Shown here piece by piece: positions 48,528 to 60,300 of a stretch of DNA of 64,000 nt. The position numbers and the translations under genes were made by a program. How positions within the stretch are numbered: position 1 is the stretch's first letter; every line of letters begins with the position of its first letter. This DNA comes from Narthecium ossifragum. Lineage: Eukaryota > Streptophyta > Magnoliopsida > Dioscoreales > Nartheciaceae. Location of the stretch: NCBI GenBank assembly GCA_963920575.1, contig OY986972.1:885501-949500 (forward strand). The letters are read 5' to 3'. The notes beneath the pieces are model-generated. The model did not search any database, was not told the origin of the DNA, and saw nothing but the letters and a program-made list of their open reading frames with translations.

Positions 48528-51500
48528 TCAGGTGAAACCACAAAATGCAGTCAGGTGAGTGGTCTGTTCAATCACTGATGGGCCTGCAGCCAGCACTGCC
48601 AGAAAGGCAGAACCTAAGACCGATATCCGACTGAGAACCTGCCAATCAGAACAATCAACTTAGTTTTGGCCTCTAATGGAGGTAAAAGTATCATATTTCT
48701 CACTAATATATACTAACAATACTAAGAGCAGGGCATGATCACAGCTACATGAGGCTAGGTGAACATAACTGCATATTTTCGACCAAATATCATGCAGAAC
48801 TGAAGCAAAATTCGTAAAAGAAATGAAATCAACTTCCTACTCATGCCATCACATATCAATAGCAGTAGCAGCCACCCAGTTCATCTTATTGACTGATTAA
48901 CTTTGCAGGAAAGTGTCATCAGAGGGACAAAACGCAGATGTTTTTATTCTTCTAGTGCAAGTACATGATAGTAGGAAGCTATCATAGTCTTCCTTTGCTT
49001 CTAATGTCAACCTGAATCTCTTATACTCTCTTTTGCTTCAAGAAAGTGAACGATGGTTTTTAGGCAGCCAAACCCAGTATCAGGTAAACAAACTCGAAAA
49101 GGCTCACAACAAGTTTATGACAAAAGTAAAATAGGATTTATAAAAAAAAATCGCCATTAGCTAGTTGAAACTGTACTAAAAAGTCACAAAAAAATTAAAC
49201 CATTCATTTCATGAAAATTTTGAATGATTGCCTGATATCAGAGATCCACTTACTGTCTTGAGAAAAGCAGCTGTGCTTTTTCCATGTCGGACAAGAGGGA
49301 TGGAAGCACCTTGGCGTTTCAGCTACTCACTTACATCATCGGGATCCAATTGTAGAAAGGTATAATAATAGTTGAAGAAAGCTATAAACAATATATTTGT
49401 GGGAAGATAAGAAGCACCTACAGAAAACAACAACAATAGTCACGCTTGGACAATCTCGCTCCCCAAATATCACATTGTACATTCAGCTCAGGGCAGAAAA
49501 AGAAAAATGAGGCATGTGAACATCAAACTATTCAAATGGAATGTTCCCAATTTAATCACCTCAATCAAAAAAATTGTCAGACTTCTATAGGACAAAGATG
49601 TTTGAAACCACAAGTTCAATGGTGGACTACAAGTTAGCCATCTTTGGCAAAAAGGGTATTAAAAAATTTGTAATGACCTATTTCAAAAACTTCGAAAATA
49701 TAGGAATGTAACACAACTCACCTCCTGGGTTCAAAGCAACTGCCACATTTTTCAGATCTGCTATACCAGTGAAGCGTGCTAAAGTACCAGGTAATGCCAA
49801 TGAAGATGTTGAAAAAATGATGGGCATCACCCCAGAACTATTAACCTGCTCAAAAGGGTAGTAACACACCAATAAGATCCTCATGAACGAACAAAAGACA
49901 ACCTAAGTAATTACCCTAGCCAAAAAACATGCGAGATTTCTGGGAGAGATAAGTTGAGAGAGGGGGAGAGAGAGAGAGAGAGAGTCAAAAAAACGTGCAA
50001 TGTCTAGTTACGATATATATATATAGGCATCATAGTGACATCTAAACTTTTATTGGAAATATATAGAGCAAAGATAACTGATACCATCAAGACCGAGCCG
50101 AAACTATTTTACGCCTGGAGATGGCTAATTCATAAGAAGTTAAGTATTATCTTCTATCAATAAGAACAAAGAACATGCTGGAAATTAACCTAGTCCAGCA
50201 GAAAAGTATGTTTACCTTCGTATAGTTTACATTATTTCCTCTTCTTCATTAAAACTTCTTTGTTAACGGATAGTGCGATTACATCTTCTATTCAGTTTCA
50301 CAATAATAAAGATGCCTAGCTGCTTAATCTCTGATACGTCTACATGTTCACATCATTGAAACACAAGCTTCAATTATTCGCACTGAAACTGTAAAGCAAT
50401 GTCTCTCATATTTTGTTCATTATTTACAACAGATGAACCAAGAAGCAGCTCCCTTGTTGTAAATGTCATTTCAAACAATAAATAGGTTAATTTAGATCTC
50501 ATACTACCAGAACAAACTAAAGTCACTCATAAAATTCGCCAAAGGTAAACACCATTACAAACCTTAAATGGAAGATAAGTAGATTTTTCAAGTCCTCCAC
50601 TTATGCTGCTGTATCTTGAAGCATAATTAAGCGGTATTTTCCTCTCAGCCTCCTGAAACACTTTGCACGGTAATAGTTAGCATGCAAGAGTGGACAGCTA
50701 AAAATCAATCAATGGGAGAAGTTTGTTACCTGAACATAGACTATACCAAGAACTAATAGGAAAAATGAGAGGACAATAATTGCCAGTCCAATGTAATTCC
50801 CATCCTGAAATGCCTGTGAGACTGTCCTTCCAAACGATGCAGGAAAGTATGATATAATACTCGTAAATATGAGGAGAGAGGTTCCATTTCCAAGTTTCAG
50901 ATCAGATATCCTTTCCCCTATGAAAGAAGTAAATACTGATCCAAGCGTTAACAAAGTTGCATATGACAGTACCCATTCTGTACTGAAGTCGTTCACATAA
51001 GGACGAAGATAAAGTACTTGCCCAATGGCCTTGCAAAAACAAAAAAAGAAGTTAAAGTGTTAACAAAATAACAGCCTATGTGATCCAGCAACATAATACG
51101 AGCAGTTGAGAAGCCAAAACACAACAAAAGCATTTGGAGAAACAAAGAGAAAAATAGGAAAATAGTTGTTTGTTAAAAAACTAGCAGTCTTTGAAGTCCA
51201 AGCAAAATTTTAGCATCAGCAGCTCAGTAGGTTCTTTCTTCTCTATGCATAAGAACCAAACTGCAACACACAGGAACCCAAGAATTCAATTATTGTTACA
51301 TGATCAGAATCATATAACCATCTTCTGCAAACATGAATGCACCTGGTGAACAATAAATCATAGATATGGCAACAGGTCATTAAGTAGAGGGTAAAAACAC
51401 TGCATGTGCCATTGTTAGAAGCTGGTACCATACGGAAATTATGCATGACTAGAAGTATAAACAATTTATATAGGTCTTGCCCAAAATATCCAACAAGCTT

Positions 51501-52622
51501 CTGCCAACCAAAAAGAGTCCGAGCTACGCAAAAAAAGATGCAACATCTAGAAAGAAAAACAGAAATCTTTTAAAATCTCATTTCTTCGGATCATTTGCAA
51601 GACCATGAAGCTTCTTACCTGTACCACTGCAAACCCCACAGAAGCATATCGAGTATATTGAAGAACCTTCTTCCTGCCTGCTTCTCCTTCTCTCTTTTGA
51701 AGATCTTGTAACTTTGGATAAATCTGAGAGAGAAGCTGAAACACGATTTGGGCATTGATAAATGGGACAATCCCAAGCGAGCAGATCCCCAGCCTACCAA
51801 TGCCACCACCAGAAAATGAATCTAAAGTGCTTAGCTGACTGTTTTCATCCAAATTGCCAGCAAAAGCCTCTCGATTAACACCACCTAGTGGTATATAAAT
51901 TCCAAGCCGAGATAAAGCCAAAAACCCCAAGAGCTTCAGAAACTTTCCAGGGAGAGGGCCTTTGAAAAAGTCACCAATGTCAATAGAGCTATCCTCAATT
52001 GCAGCTGTCAATATGAACACACTTAGGTGAGAAATCAGAGATTAATGCTTCAGCAACTGACCTCTAACTGTGGTCTGTCCCATAAAGCATTCTTAAATTT
52101 ATATTACATTCAGCAACTGACCAAAATTGATGACATATTGTCACGCACAACACGCATAACTCTCTCATCATCACACTCACATAAATGGTTACCTCAAATT
52201 ATATGCACATATGTTTAGTATATCCCAATTCGCCAAATCAAAGATGTAGTCGAAGAAATTGTGTCTCATGTTCCTCGGCTCATAGTTATCCATTCTTGAT
52301 CCCAATATTTTCTAATAGTGCAATTGATGCTATTCTAATTCATGCTTAACTAGGAAAGCGATCATCAACTGACAAGTTTGAATTTTGAGAAGGTAACAAA
52401 TTTAAGGTAGCCTCAATTAGACATATACATGTATAACTCAAAGAACCCCATTTTTTCGAAACCATAGGCAGATAACAAACAAGGAAGGAAAGCAAAGAAT
52501 TCAAGAACAAATTGCATGAACCTGCAACTCCCAGTTTCGAAGACTTCTCCTTTCTCGTGCTCGATGTACTCTCAAACACGCGAGTGAAGAAATCCAGAAC
52601 ACTCTCCCAAGAGGCAGCGTTA
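48528..52622 (-). pseudogene. Chloroplast SecY (SCY1-type) pseudogene with introns
   Basis: Seven exons can be recognised: about 52622-52522, 52004-51619, 51029-50730, 50652-50563, 49845-49722, 49417-49254 and 48638-48528. Joined, they read DIGDFFKGPLPGKFLKLLGF, GIVPFINAQIVFQLLSQIYP, NDFSTEWVLSYATLLTLGSV, NSSGVMPIIFSTSSLALPG and NYYYTFLQLDPDDVSE, the thylakoid SecY translocase (cpSecY) channel protein. Three defects are visible. The transit-peptide part of exon 1 is missing. A CAG codon is TAG in FLQLDPDDVSE*LKRQGAS (exon 49417-49254). The last recognised exon breaks after LTAFCGF into small tandem duplications and a stop. Introns are retained, so it arose by DNA duplication, not retrotransposition. 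A functional SCY1 should exist elsewhere. Confidence 0.85.
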
Positions 52623-52904
52623 AGAGGTTTTTTTATATTATTATTTTAAGAAACTGAGCCAAAAGTTTCAACAAAAAAAAGAAGAAAAAAATTTGTGGCA
52701 AGACCTATCAAATTTTACTTTTCTAGTTCACGTCCAAATATTTTCAAAAAAATAAAACTTTCTTTCTACTACTTTTTTCACCTCAATTTTCTACTAAAAA
52801 TGCTCAGAGGAAGACCGCTGCCCAAAACAATAAAAACCAATTAAACACCGGAGCAACCTTGTAAGAAAATTCTCACCGGTTAACAATAAAAACCAAGTAT
52901 ACAG

Positions 52905-53643
52905 TGCACTTAGTTGGCTGTAGGTTGCTGGTTGGTTTTGGCGTGACAGGAATGAACTAGTTTTTAATGGGAGGGGTGGCTCTGTTATGGCGGTGGCTTA
53001 CAAGATCAGAAGATTGGTTAAAGAGATGCATGGGCAAAAGCTGGAGGCGGAGAACCAAGTTGAACAGAGAACGGGCATTCAGATCGTGCGTGCGGACGTC
53101 TCAGTTGATCTTGGTTTTGGCTTGGCGGCGTTTGGGGTGGCCGGCGACTTCAGAGAAGGTGGAGTAGAATGAGCATTTGGTACACCGTTTGGGATGAGGT
53201 CAATACTCAAAGGAGAGTTGGTTGGAATTAATCAAGCATCGATGACGGTGAGATCTCGTGTTTGGGATGAGGTCAATACTCAAAGGAGAGTTGGTTGGAA
53301 TTAATCAAGCATCGATGACGGTGAGATCTCGTGGTATTAGGAGCCTGGTTCTGAAGTCAGACTCGCTCGATGCGATCCAGATTTTGAATGGAGTGAGGCT
53401 ATGGCTCAAAGAAGTAGAAGGTCAGTAAAAGATGTTTGGCTTAATGTCATTGGATTCAACCATATTTTATTTCTCCACATCTCAAAAGAATGTAGTTTTA
53501 TAGCAGATATTATCACTCGCTTTTGTTGTTGTTCAAAGTCCACCTTTCTTTGAACCTGTGATGATGGTTTGGATGTTTTGAATAATCTGATGTAATTGGT
53601 TACCTTAGCCTTTTGACTCCTCTCATTAAAATAAAAAAAAAAA
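52905..53643 (+). mobile_element. 5'-truncated LINE, RNase H region, frameshifted
   Basis: The + strand reads GFWRDRNELVFNGRGGS...KIRRLVKEM and later RSLVLKSDSLDAIQILNG...SFIADIITRF, the end of an L1-type ORF2 with RNase H. A 73-bp tandem duplication (53188-53260 repeated at 53261-53333) and a stop break the frame. It ends in an A-run (about 53629-53643). TAAGAAAATT at 52862-52871 and 53649-53658 may be the target-site duplication. It lies upstream of the truncated SCY1 pseudogene. Confidence 0.8.
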
Positions 53644-53659
53644 CCCGATAAGAAAATTA

Positions 53660-54393
53660 CATTTTTCAAGAGATTTTGATTGGCAGATATTGGCAGGGCA
53701 AGGGAGGAAAGATCATGTCCAATTATGCTGTTTCATCCCGACGACAGGAGAGATCACAAGTCAAAATTCAAACAAATCATCAGCATAAGGTTAAAACCAC
53801 ACATGCGCAGTATCAGCATAACTTATGTGATAGGCCATATATCGCAATTGCGGATGAATGGTTAAGAGGAAAGAAAAAAAACTTCTTGAACCCTATTGAC
53901 CGTTTATTTGTATTGAACAATAGACTCGATGCAAAGGGATTATACAACGGCAAATACCCGTGAAAAGTTGCATGGGCTCAGGGAAGCATCTGAGGTTCAA
54001 CAATTTGCAGAAACCCAGAGACCTACCTCCACTCTTTAATTTCAGTGGAACCATGCAAAGAAACAACGATGCCTATAAATATAGAAGAATCCCACCTCCA
54101 ATGCATTCCATAGGAATATAACTGACTGCCACCATAACAATCCGCTTCTGTTTCCCCTCAAACAAACAATCACTTCATCCTCTGTCAACTGTTGTCAGCA
54201 TCACGAACAGCTAATTTCGAACGATGCATGTGGTATTACATAAACAACCAAGATTGTCAAAGTTGTTTTTTTTTTCAATCTGACTGGATAGTCCATGCTC
54301 ATCAGGCATGCCTCTGGCTGTTGAATTGAACCAGTTCTGCAACTTTTCTCAGATTTATGCGTGACCGGCATCCCCTCCTTGTTAGTTTTACTT
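53660..54393. other. Spacer downstream of the deubiquitinase gene
   Basis: Open frames here (53676-53963, +) resemble nothing known. The right part probably holds the 3' UTR of the minus-strand protease gene. Confidence 0.4.
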
Positions 54394-57300
54394 TCATTCC
54401 TCGTTGGGAGCAGAGCAACAGGATTCTTTCGAAATGTTATCAGACTTGAGACCACAATTTTGCACACAGGATTTGACACTTGAAGCTGCACTTACAGCGT
54501 CGAAAGAATAAGAAGGCAGCAACGGGCATTCAGAACCTGGAGATATTCCCATTCCATTAACTTCAGTCTCAAATTGGCAAGAAGAAGCCTGCTTGGCAGA
54601 CCCATTGCCATTGGTTTGGCAGTGGTGACCGACGGATACCAAGTTGGCAACCTTGTTCCTACAGAAATCATTATCCACGGAACCATGAGAGTTAAATGAA
54701 ATATCAGAATCTGGATGAATGCCTTTGCCATTACCAAAACATGCCAATCTTCCATCATGGTCAATATCACTTAGCTGTGCTGAGTACTGCTCTGAATACC
54801 CATTTGAGAAACCATTAACCTTCGTGGCAAGACTACTTCCAAAAGTTCGAGTCATCGTTTTTGCTTCATGAGCTGCAGCCTTTCTTCTAGCTGGCTTGTT
54901 AAGGAAACCAGGAGAAAACAGTGTGTCTTGTTTCCCTCTGGAACCATTCGCTGAAGACGATGCCGAAGGTTCTGTCGCTTTGGTCCCAGTCGGCAGAGGA
55001 ATGTCTTTAGGCTTTCTTTTAGCAGAATTGTCAAGAAGGCCACGAGATAATAGAGGCTCAGGTTTCTGTCTAAAGCCATTATCCAAGCATGGCGACTGAG
55101 TTCCGGTTGCTTCACTTTCAGCCACCGAAGCAAAGCCATTCATCTTTCGATTTCCATTCGCAAAACCTGGTTTGAAGGTTGCTGCTGAATGCGCTGAATC
55201 AGGGCCAGAATCAGCTGACAGTTTATGCACTTGATTAGTAGCATTTGTGGAACTACAATGAGTCCCTTCCACATCGCCAAAGAATTTTCCAGCAAGGGAG
55301 CTGTCTAGTATGAATCCTGCTCCTACATTGTTAATCAGTTCATCTTGGTTGTTCATATGGCCATCTTCATTAGAACTAGCATGAGGCACTTCACTATCTG
55401 AACCCTGAACTTCAGAAGAAAGTTTAGGTGGAGAAACAGAATTGGACAGCATGTTTCCCACAGGTAAGGCATCTCCTGGAAAATAAGGACGGAAGGGTCT
55501 TCCTTCTTCCAAAATCTGTTGAAAATATGATTTAGGCTGGGAAGCAACCTTACCGACATCCTCTACGTCCTTACAGGTAGGCACTGAGTTTACTTCCCAA
55601 GAGACGTCAACATCCATGCTTTCTGGCTCTTTTATCCCTGAGGTATTATCTTTCATTGAAGATCTAGAGACATCAACATCCATGCTTTCTGGCTCTATTC
55701 TCCCAGAGGTATTATTGTTGATTTCAGCCTCTCTCTCATGCCCAGCATCCTTCAGCAATGATGCCTCAAATGTTATTTCATCGAGTGGCACATCTGAACC
55801 TGAAGTAACATTCATTGATGAGCAGCACAAATCATCATCAGCATGTTCTGCTTCTTTAAGAGAAATCAAAGGCAACGACTCCATTTGAACCAAATGCCTT
55901 TTCTCAGTCAGTGCAGTTGGCTTACTGAAGGACTCCTGACGTGCATTTCTCCTGGTAAAAGTATCAAAAAATGAGAGATTACACGTTATAAAGCATTTAA
56001 GCATGAAATATCTATGGGCCATCATGCAGTCTGAAAATTCAGGTTAAGAGGAGCACTTCGACTGATTCCACGTTTAGAATTATCAGACACTAGAAGGGTG
56101 AAGTATGAAACGCAGCATCTAGACATAAGCACAATGCAAAGAACATACCCCGATTCATCTGTCATTCTCATCCCTGGCTCAATACAGATTGCTACTTGTC
56201 CGAAGACTCGGAACCTTTCATGACGCTATTTAGGGGCCGTTTGGCTCGCCGGAATGGGAGTGAATCCGGCGGATCCTGGAATCAGCGGATTCCGGATTCC
56301 CGGATCCCGGCGTTTGGCTCGCCGGCGGATTCCGAAAAACGGAATCTGCCCAAAGGCGGATACCGAAATCGGCGTCCGCTCGCGACGAGTGGACGCCGTC
56401 CGCGGTATCCGCATACCGCGGATTCCGGATCCCGGATGGAGCCAAACATGCCCTTACATAAAATGATATCTTACATTCGGCTTTGAAATGAAAAGGCACA
56501 GATTGTTCGGTGCAATTTCAAATTAAAGTACTTCAATTATTATACCATAAATCCTACGATAAGCATGTGAATATCGTATCATTACCCCATTTGTCATAAC
56601 ATGGAAACTTTAGCTGCCTCAATTTCAAAAGGGCATATCAAGTACAAAGGTGTCCCTAATAAGACTAGTAGCTCAATACTTTACCTGCTATAGAAGAGCA
56701 TATAGGCACCCTGTGAGAGCACTTCTTCCACATCAACAACCACAACCTGTGAAAGTATTATGGTGAAGGAAAGCACTTAAGAGTTACAAGCAGCCAAAGC
56801 ATAAACTCAAGAGAGGTGTTTTACCTTGCAATCATCAATCCTGTACCATCGGCCAGAGTAATCTTTGGTATAGCAGATGTAATGCCCAAAAAATGAAGCA
56901 TTCAGCATATCCACATGAACAACAACAGCATAGAGCGTGTAGAAGTCAGTGCCATCCCCATTCCCACTCATGTATGGGGCAAGATCCAAGATCTCAGGAA
57001 AAGTAATTCTCTTGTTCAGTTTCCCGAACCTTCCGCTCTGAAAAAGAATGTGGGCAAATGATCAGAGATATTAAAAACAAAACAGGAACACAAAAGAAAA
57101 AGAAAAAAGAAGAAATTAGCATCCTGACTCTAACCTTGAAACGTTTAAGAGCAATTGTCAAGATATTTGGAGCCTGATGAACAGTGAGCCGTTTCATTGC
57201 TTTCACGTAATCATTGCACCTGTTCGAGGAATAGCAATCAATGGTCAAAGTTCAGTTGTAAGGTTCTACAAATATCATTCAGACCAGGAAAAGTGCGAAC

Positions 57301-60300
57301 AGGCATCAAAATGAATAAGTAACAGATTGATTGTACAAGTGTCTGATAACTTCGATTTATTTGGACCAAAGATTACTGTGCCGGTCTGTGGTCGGCGAGA
57401 CACGAGCCAACATTGGGCACGAATTTCATGCTGACAACACAATGCTCTTTTAGCTAATACATGTATTAGCACAGGGTTTGTGCCGATACGAGCAACATGT
57501 TGGTAATTACGGTATGTGCGGACCGACACAGTTAATCCATGATTTGGACCATTATGACTTCGAAAAAGAAACAGTACCCCTTGACACATTGCAGAAAATA
57601 CTAATATGGGTTGTGTCTACTTTTATTGCATTCTAAAGATTACCATCAAATTCAGATACATTCTAAAGATGTTATTGCTAGAGCTTCTAGACCGACGGGT
57701 TTCCATCTTGTTTCAACTGATGCAGCATTCGGGGTTGCAAGGGCGGGGGTTGGGGTGATACTGTGCAGGGAGTATGGCTGGCCTATGATGGCGATATCGG
57801 AGCTGGTAAATGCTGACTCCGTCGAGATGGCGGAGCTGTTGGCAATACGACGGGCGCTTCATGTGGCAAAGGATTTTGGTGTACAAAATGTTTTGGTGGA
57901 GTCCGACTCCAAGTTTTTGATTGGATGTCTGAATGGGTCTTTGTTCTGGCCTCTGTCATTAACAGAGTTGTTACGAGATACTTGTAGATTGGGGGCTTTT
58001 TTTGAGGGGGCAGCTTCTTGTTTTGTTCCGAGAAGATCCAATGAACAAGCGGACCTCCTAGCCAAATTAGGGAGGGACCGGCATTGAACTCGGATGTGGG
58101 TCTGTGATTCGAAGGGGACGTGGCCTAGCGGCTGTCCTATTACTATGTAGTTCCTTCTTTCTCTTTACTAGCTGAAAAGCTGAATTAATCAAAAAAAAAA
58201 AAATTCAAATGTATCTGAATTTTGACCCTGCCATCTTCGTTCTAGATGTGTACACCTATAAACGGTGGAGGTTCTCAAATGTTTTAGTAGTGAGGTTAGC
58301 ATATCAATCCCTAATTGCGCTCGGAATGCTTCTTTTCAAATAACCTTTATAAAATGTTGAAGCAACTTGACAATTTATACACCAATACAACCCATTTCGC
58401 CTTTCAAATAGAAGTGTCAATCATATTGCAGGTATCATAAGTTCATAACTTGTTGCGTGTGGTGCACCGAGAAGAAACTCTACATTTTTCCTTCCATCTA
58501 GTGAAGGAGCAATATCAACAAAATTAAATGTTGTATTTCAGTTCAAATTAATCTTGGAAAGGAGATCAGTGGTATATAATTCATCAATTTCAATTGACAA
58601 GTTGCATATATCAGGAAGACATGACCATCTCCCCCTTAATACTCTAGTGCTAATAGTCATGACTACTAAGTTCACTTAATTGAGCTGAAAATACAAAAAG
58701 GTATCAGAATCATTACAATAAATACTTACCCATCACATTTATACATATTTTCCCCATCAAGCAGCTCCTTGGCAGTGAACTGCTCTAGACACTCCTCAAG
58801 TGACTCAGCATCGCCTTGAATCTCAACAGTCAAATCCATCATATTTTCGTAACGGTTAGAGATCATATTGCACTCTGAGCATATCACCTAAAAAGAGAAC
58901 ACAATCATAAGGGGATAGAAAGAAGCAGCACGGTAATATAGAGAAGAGGACTATAGTATTTATATCAATCAATTATAGCAAAAAATATGAGGAATAATTT
59001 TGTTAAAGAAATGGATAAGCTAATAGAAAATTGTTTCATGCTTGTCAAAGTCCTAAGATGAATAACCAACAGCACAAGTATCTCTTTTGTCAATCAAACT
59101 TTTACCTAATAGGGCATATTGACACGAAGGTTTACCGTTATAGTAAAATTATGGGTATCATACGTGAGGGCTAACTCAAGTAGAACCAACATAGGCAATA
59201 GCTAATGGCAAACTTAACTGCAAATCAACAGAAGTTTAAACATATTCATGGTGATTTTCAAAAATGAAAAGACTATCTTTGAGTAGCTGCAACAGGACAA
59301 ACCATTACCGTGTGATATTTTTTAAGTCTCATATCCAATCAACATAAATTTATTCGGAAAGAAACTAAAACTTTCATCCCAGATGCAGATCCACAAGTTA
59401 AGCAACTAGAGATGTAGAAAATGGTAAATACAACCTAAAATCAAGAAAGACTAAATCACAAGAAGCTCTGTAGGTGGTGTACAAAAGATGAGGTGCATTT
59501 TAACCTGAGATCGCAGATGACCACCGAATATGTATTGAATAAGAGTTGTTTCTTGAGTGCTTGGATCAACAGCCTTTTCACCTCCAAACTCATCAAGACA
59601 AATTGATTGCATTGTATCAATAGCAAACCTACAAGTACAGTACATCATTTTTTTCTCAATAAGGCTTCCTACAATGAACTTACAGAAATCATTACAAGGA
59701 CAAAGAATGCTATGAACAAGTATATAAAATGTTCGTCATAGACAAACAAATTCTAAAGCAAAGGGGCAAAATAAGAACCTCATGAACTCATGAGCATCCT
59801 CCTGCCTTCCATACCCAAGGTTGCCACCAATATTGGGTAACCGAGAAAGAATGTTGATTGGTGAAAAAGGATGTAAGCTTTCACTAGCTCTTTGAACGTG
59901 AACTTGAAGCTCGCATAAGAAGCACCAATCCTCGTGCTTTCTGATACCTGTAGAGACAGAAAAGGTATCATGAAAATTGATAATGTCAACTCACCAACAA
60001 TGTAAAGAAATGCAACTTCTGCCGTCATTGCACACCCACATTCCTTACTGTGGACTCCCTCCAACAAGTAAGCAGTAACTGGCCGAGTGCAGGAAAGACA
60101 TTGCAGGATCACATTCGCAAAGCAGCTGCCAGAACAGCAAGGAAAGAAATCAAAACTAAACCTCCAATATTAACTTCCCCAAAAGCTATGAGAACATCGT
60201 AAATGACCAAGACAAAGTGCTATTAGTTTTGTCAAATAAACCTGTTTCCGCAATTAAGAAGTCCACAAGGTGGAAATCCTCGGTTATTCCAGTTAAAAAG

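Noticed and set aside
53676..53963. 95-residue open frame beside the deubiquitinase gene
   Set aside because: Starts are alternative codons, the composition is not protein-like, and no relatives are recognised.
56985..57037. Possible +1 frameshift in the deubiquitinase exon between [10 protein letters not shown] and PEILDL
   Set aside because: On recount the run has four bases, not five; the exon is 213 bases and keeps phase.
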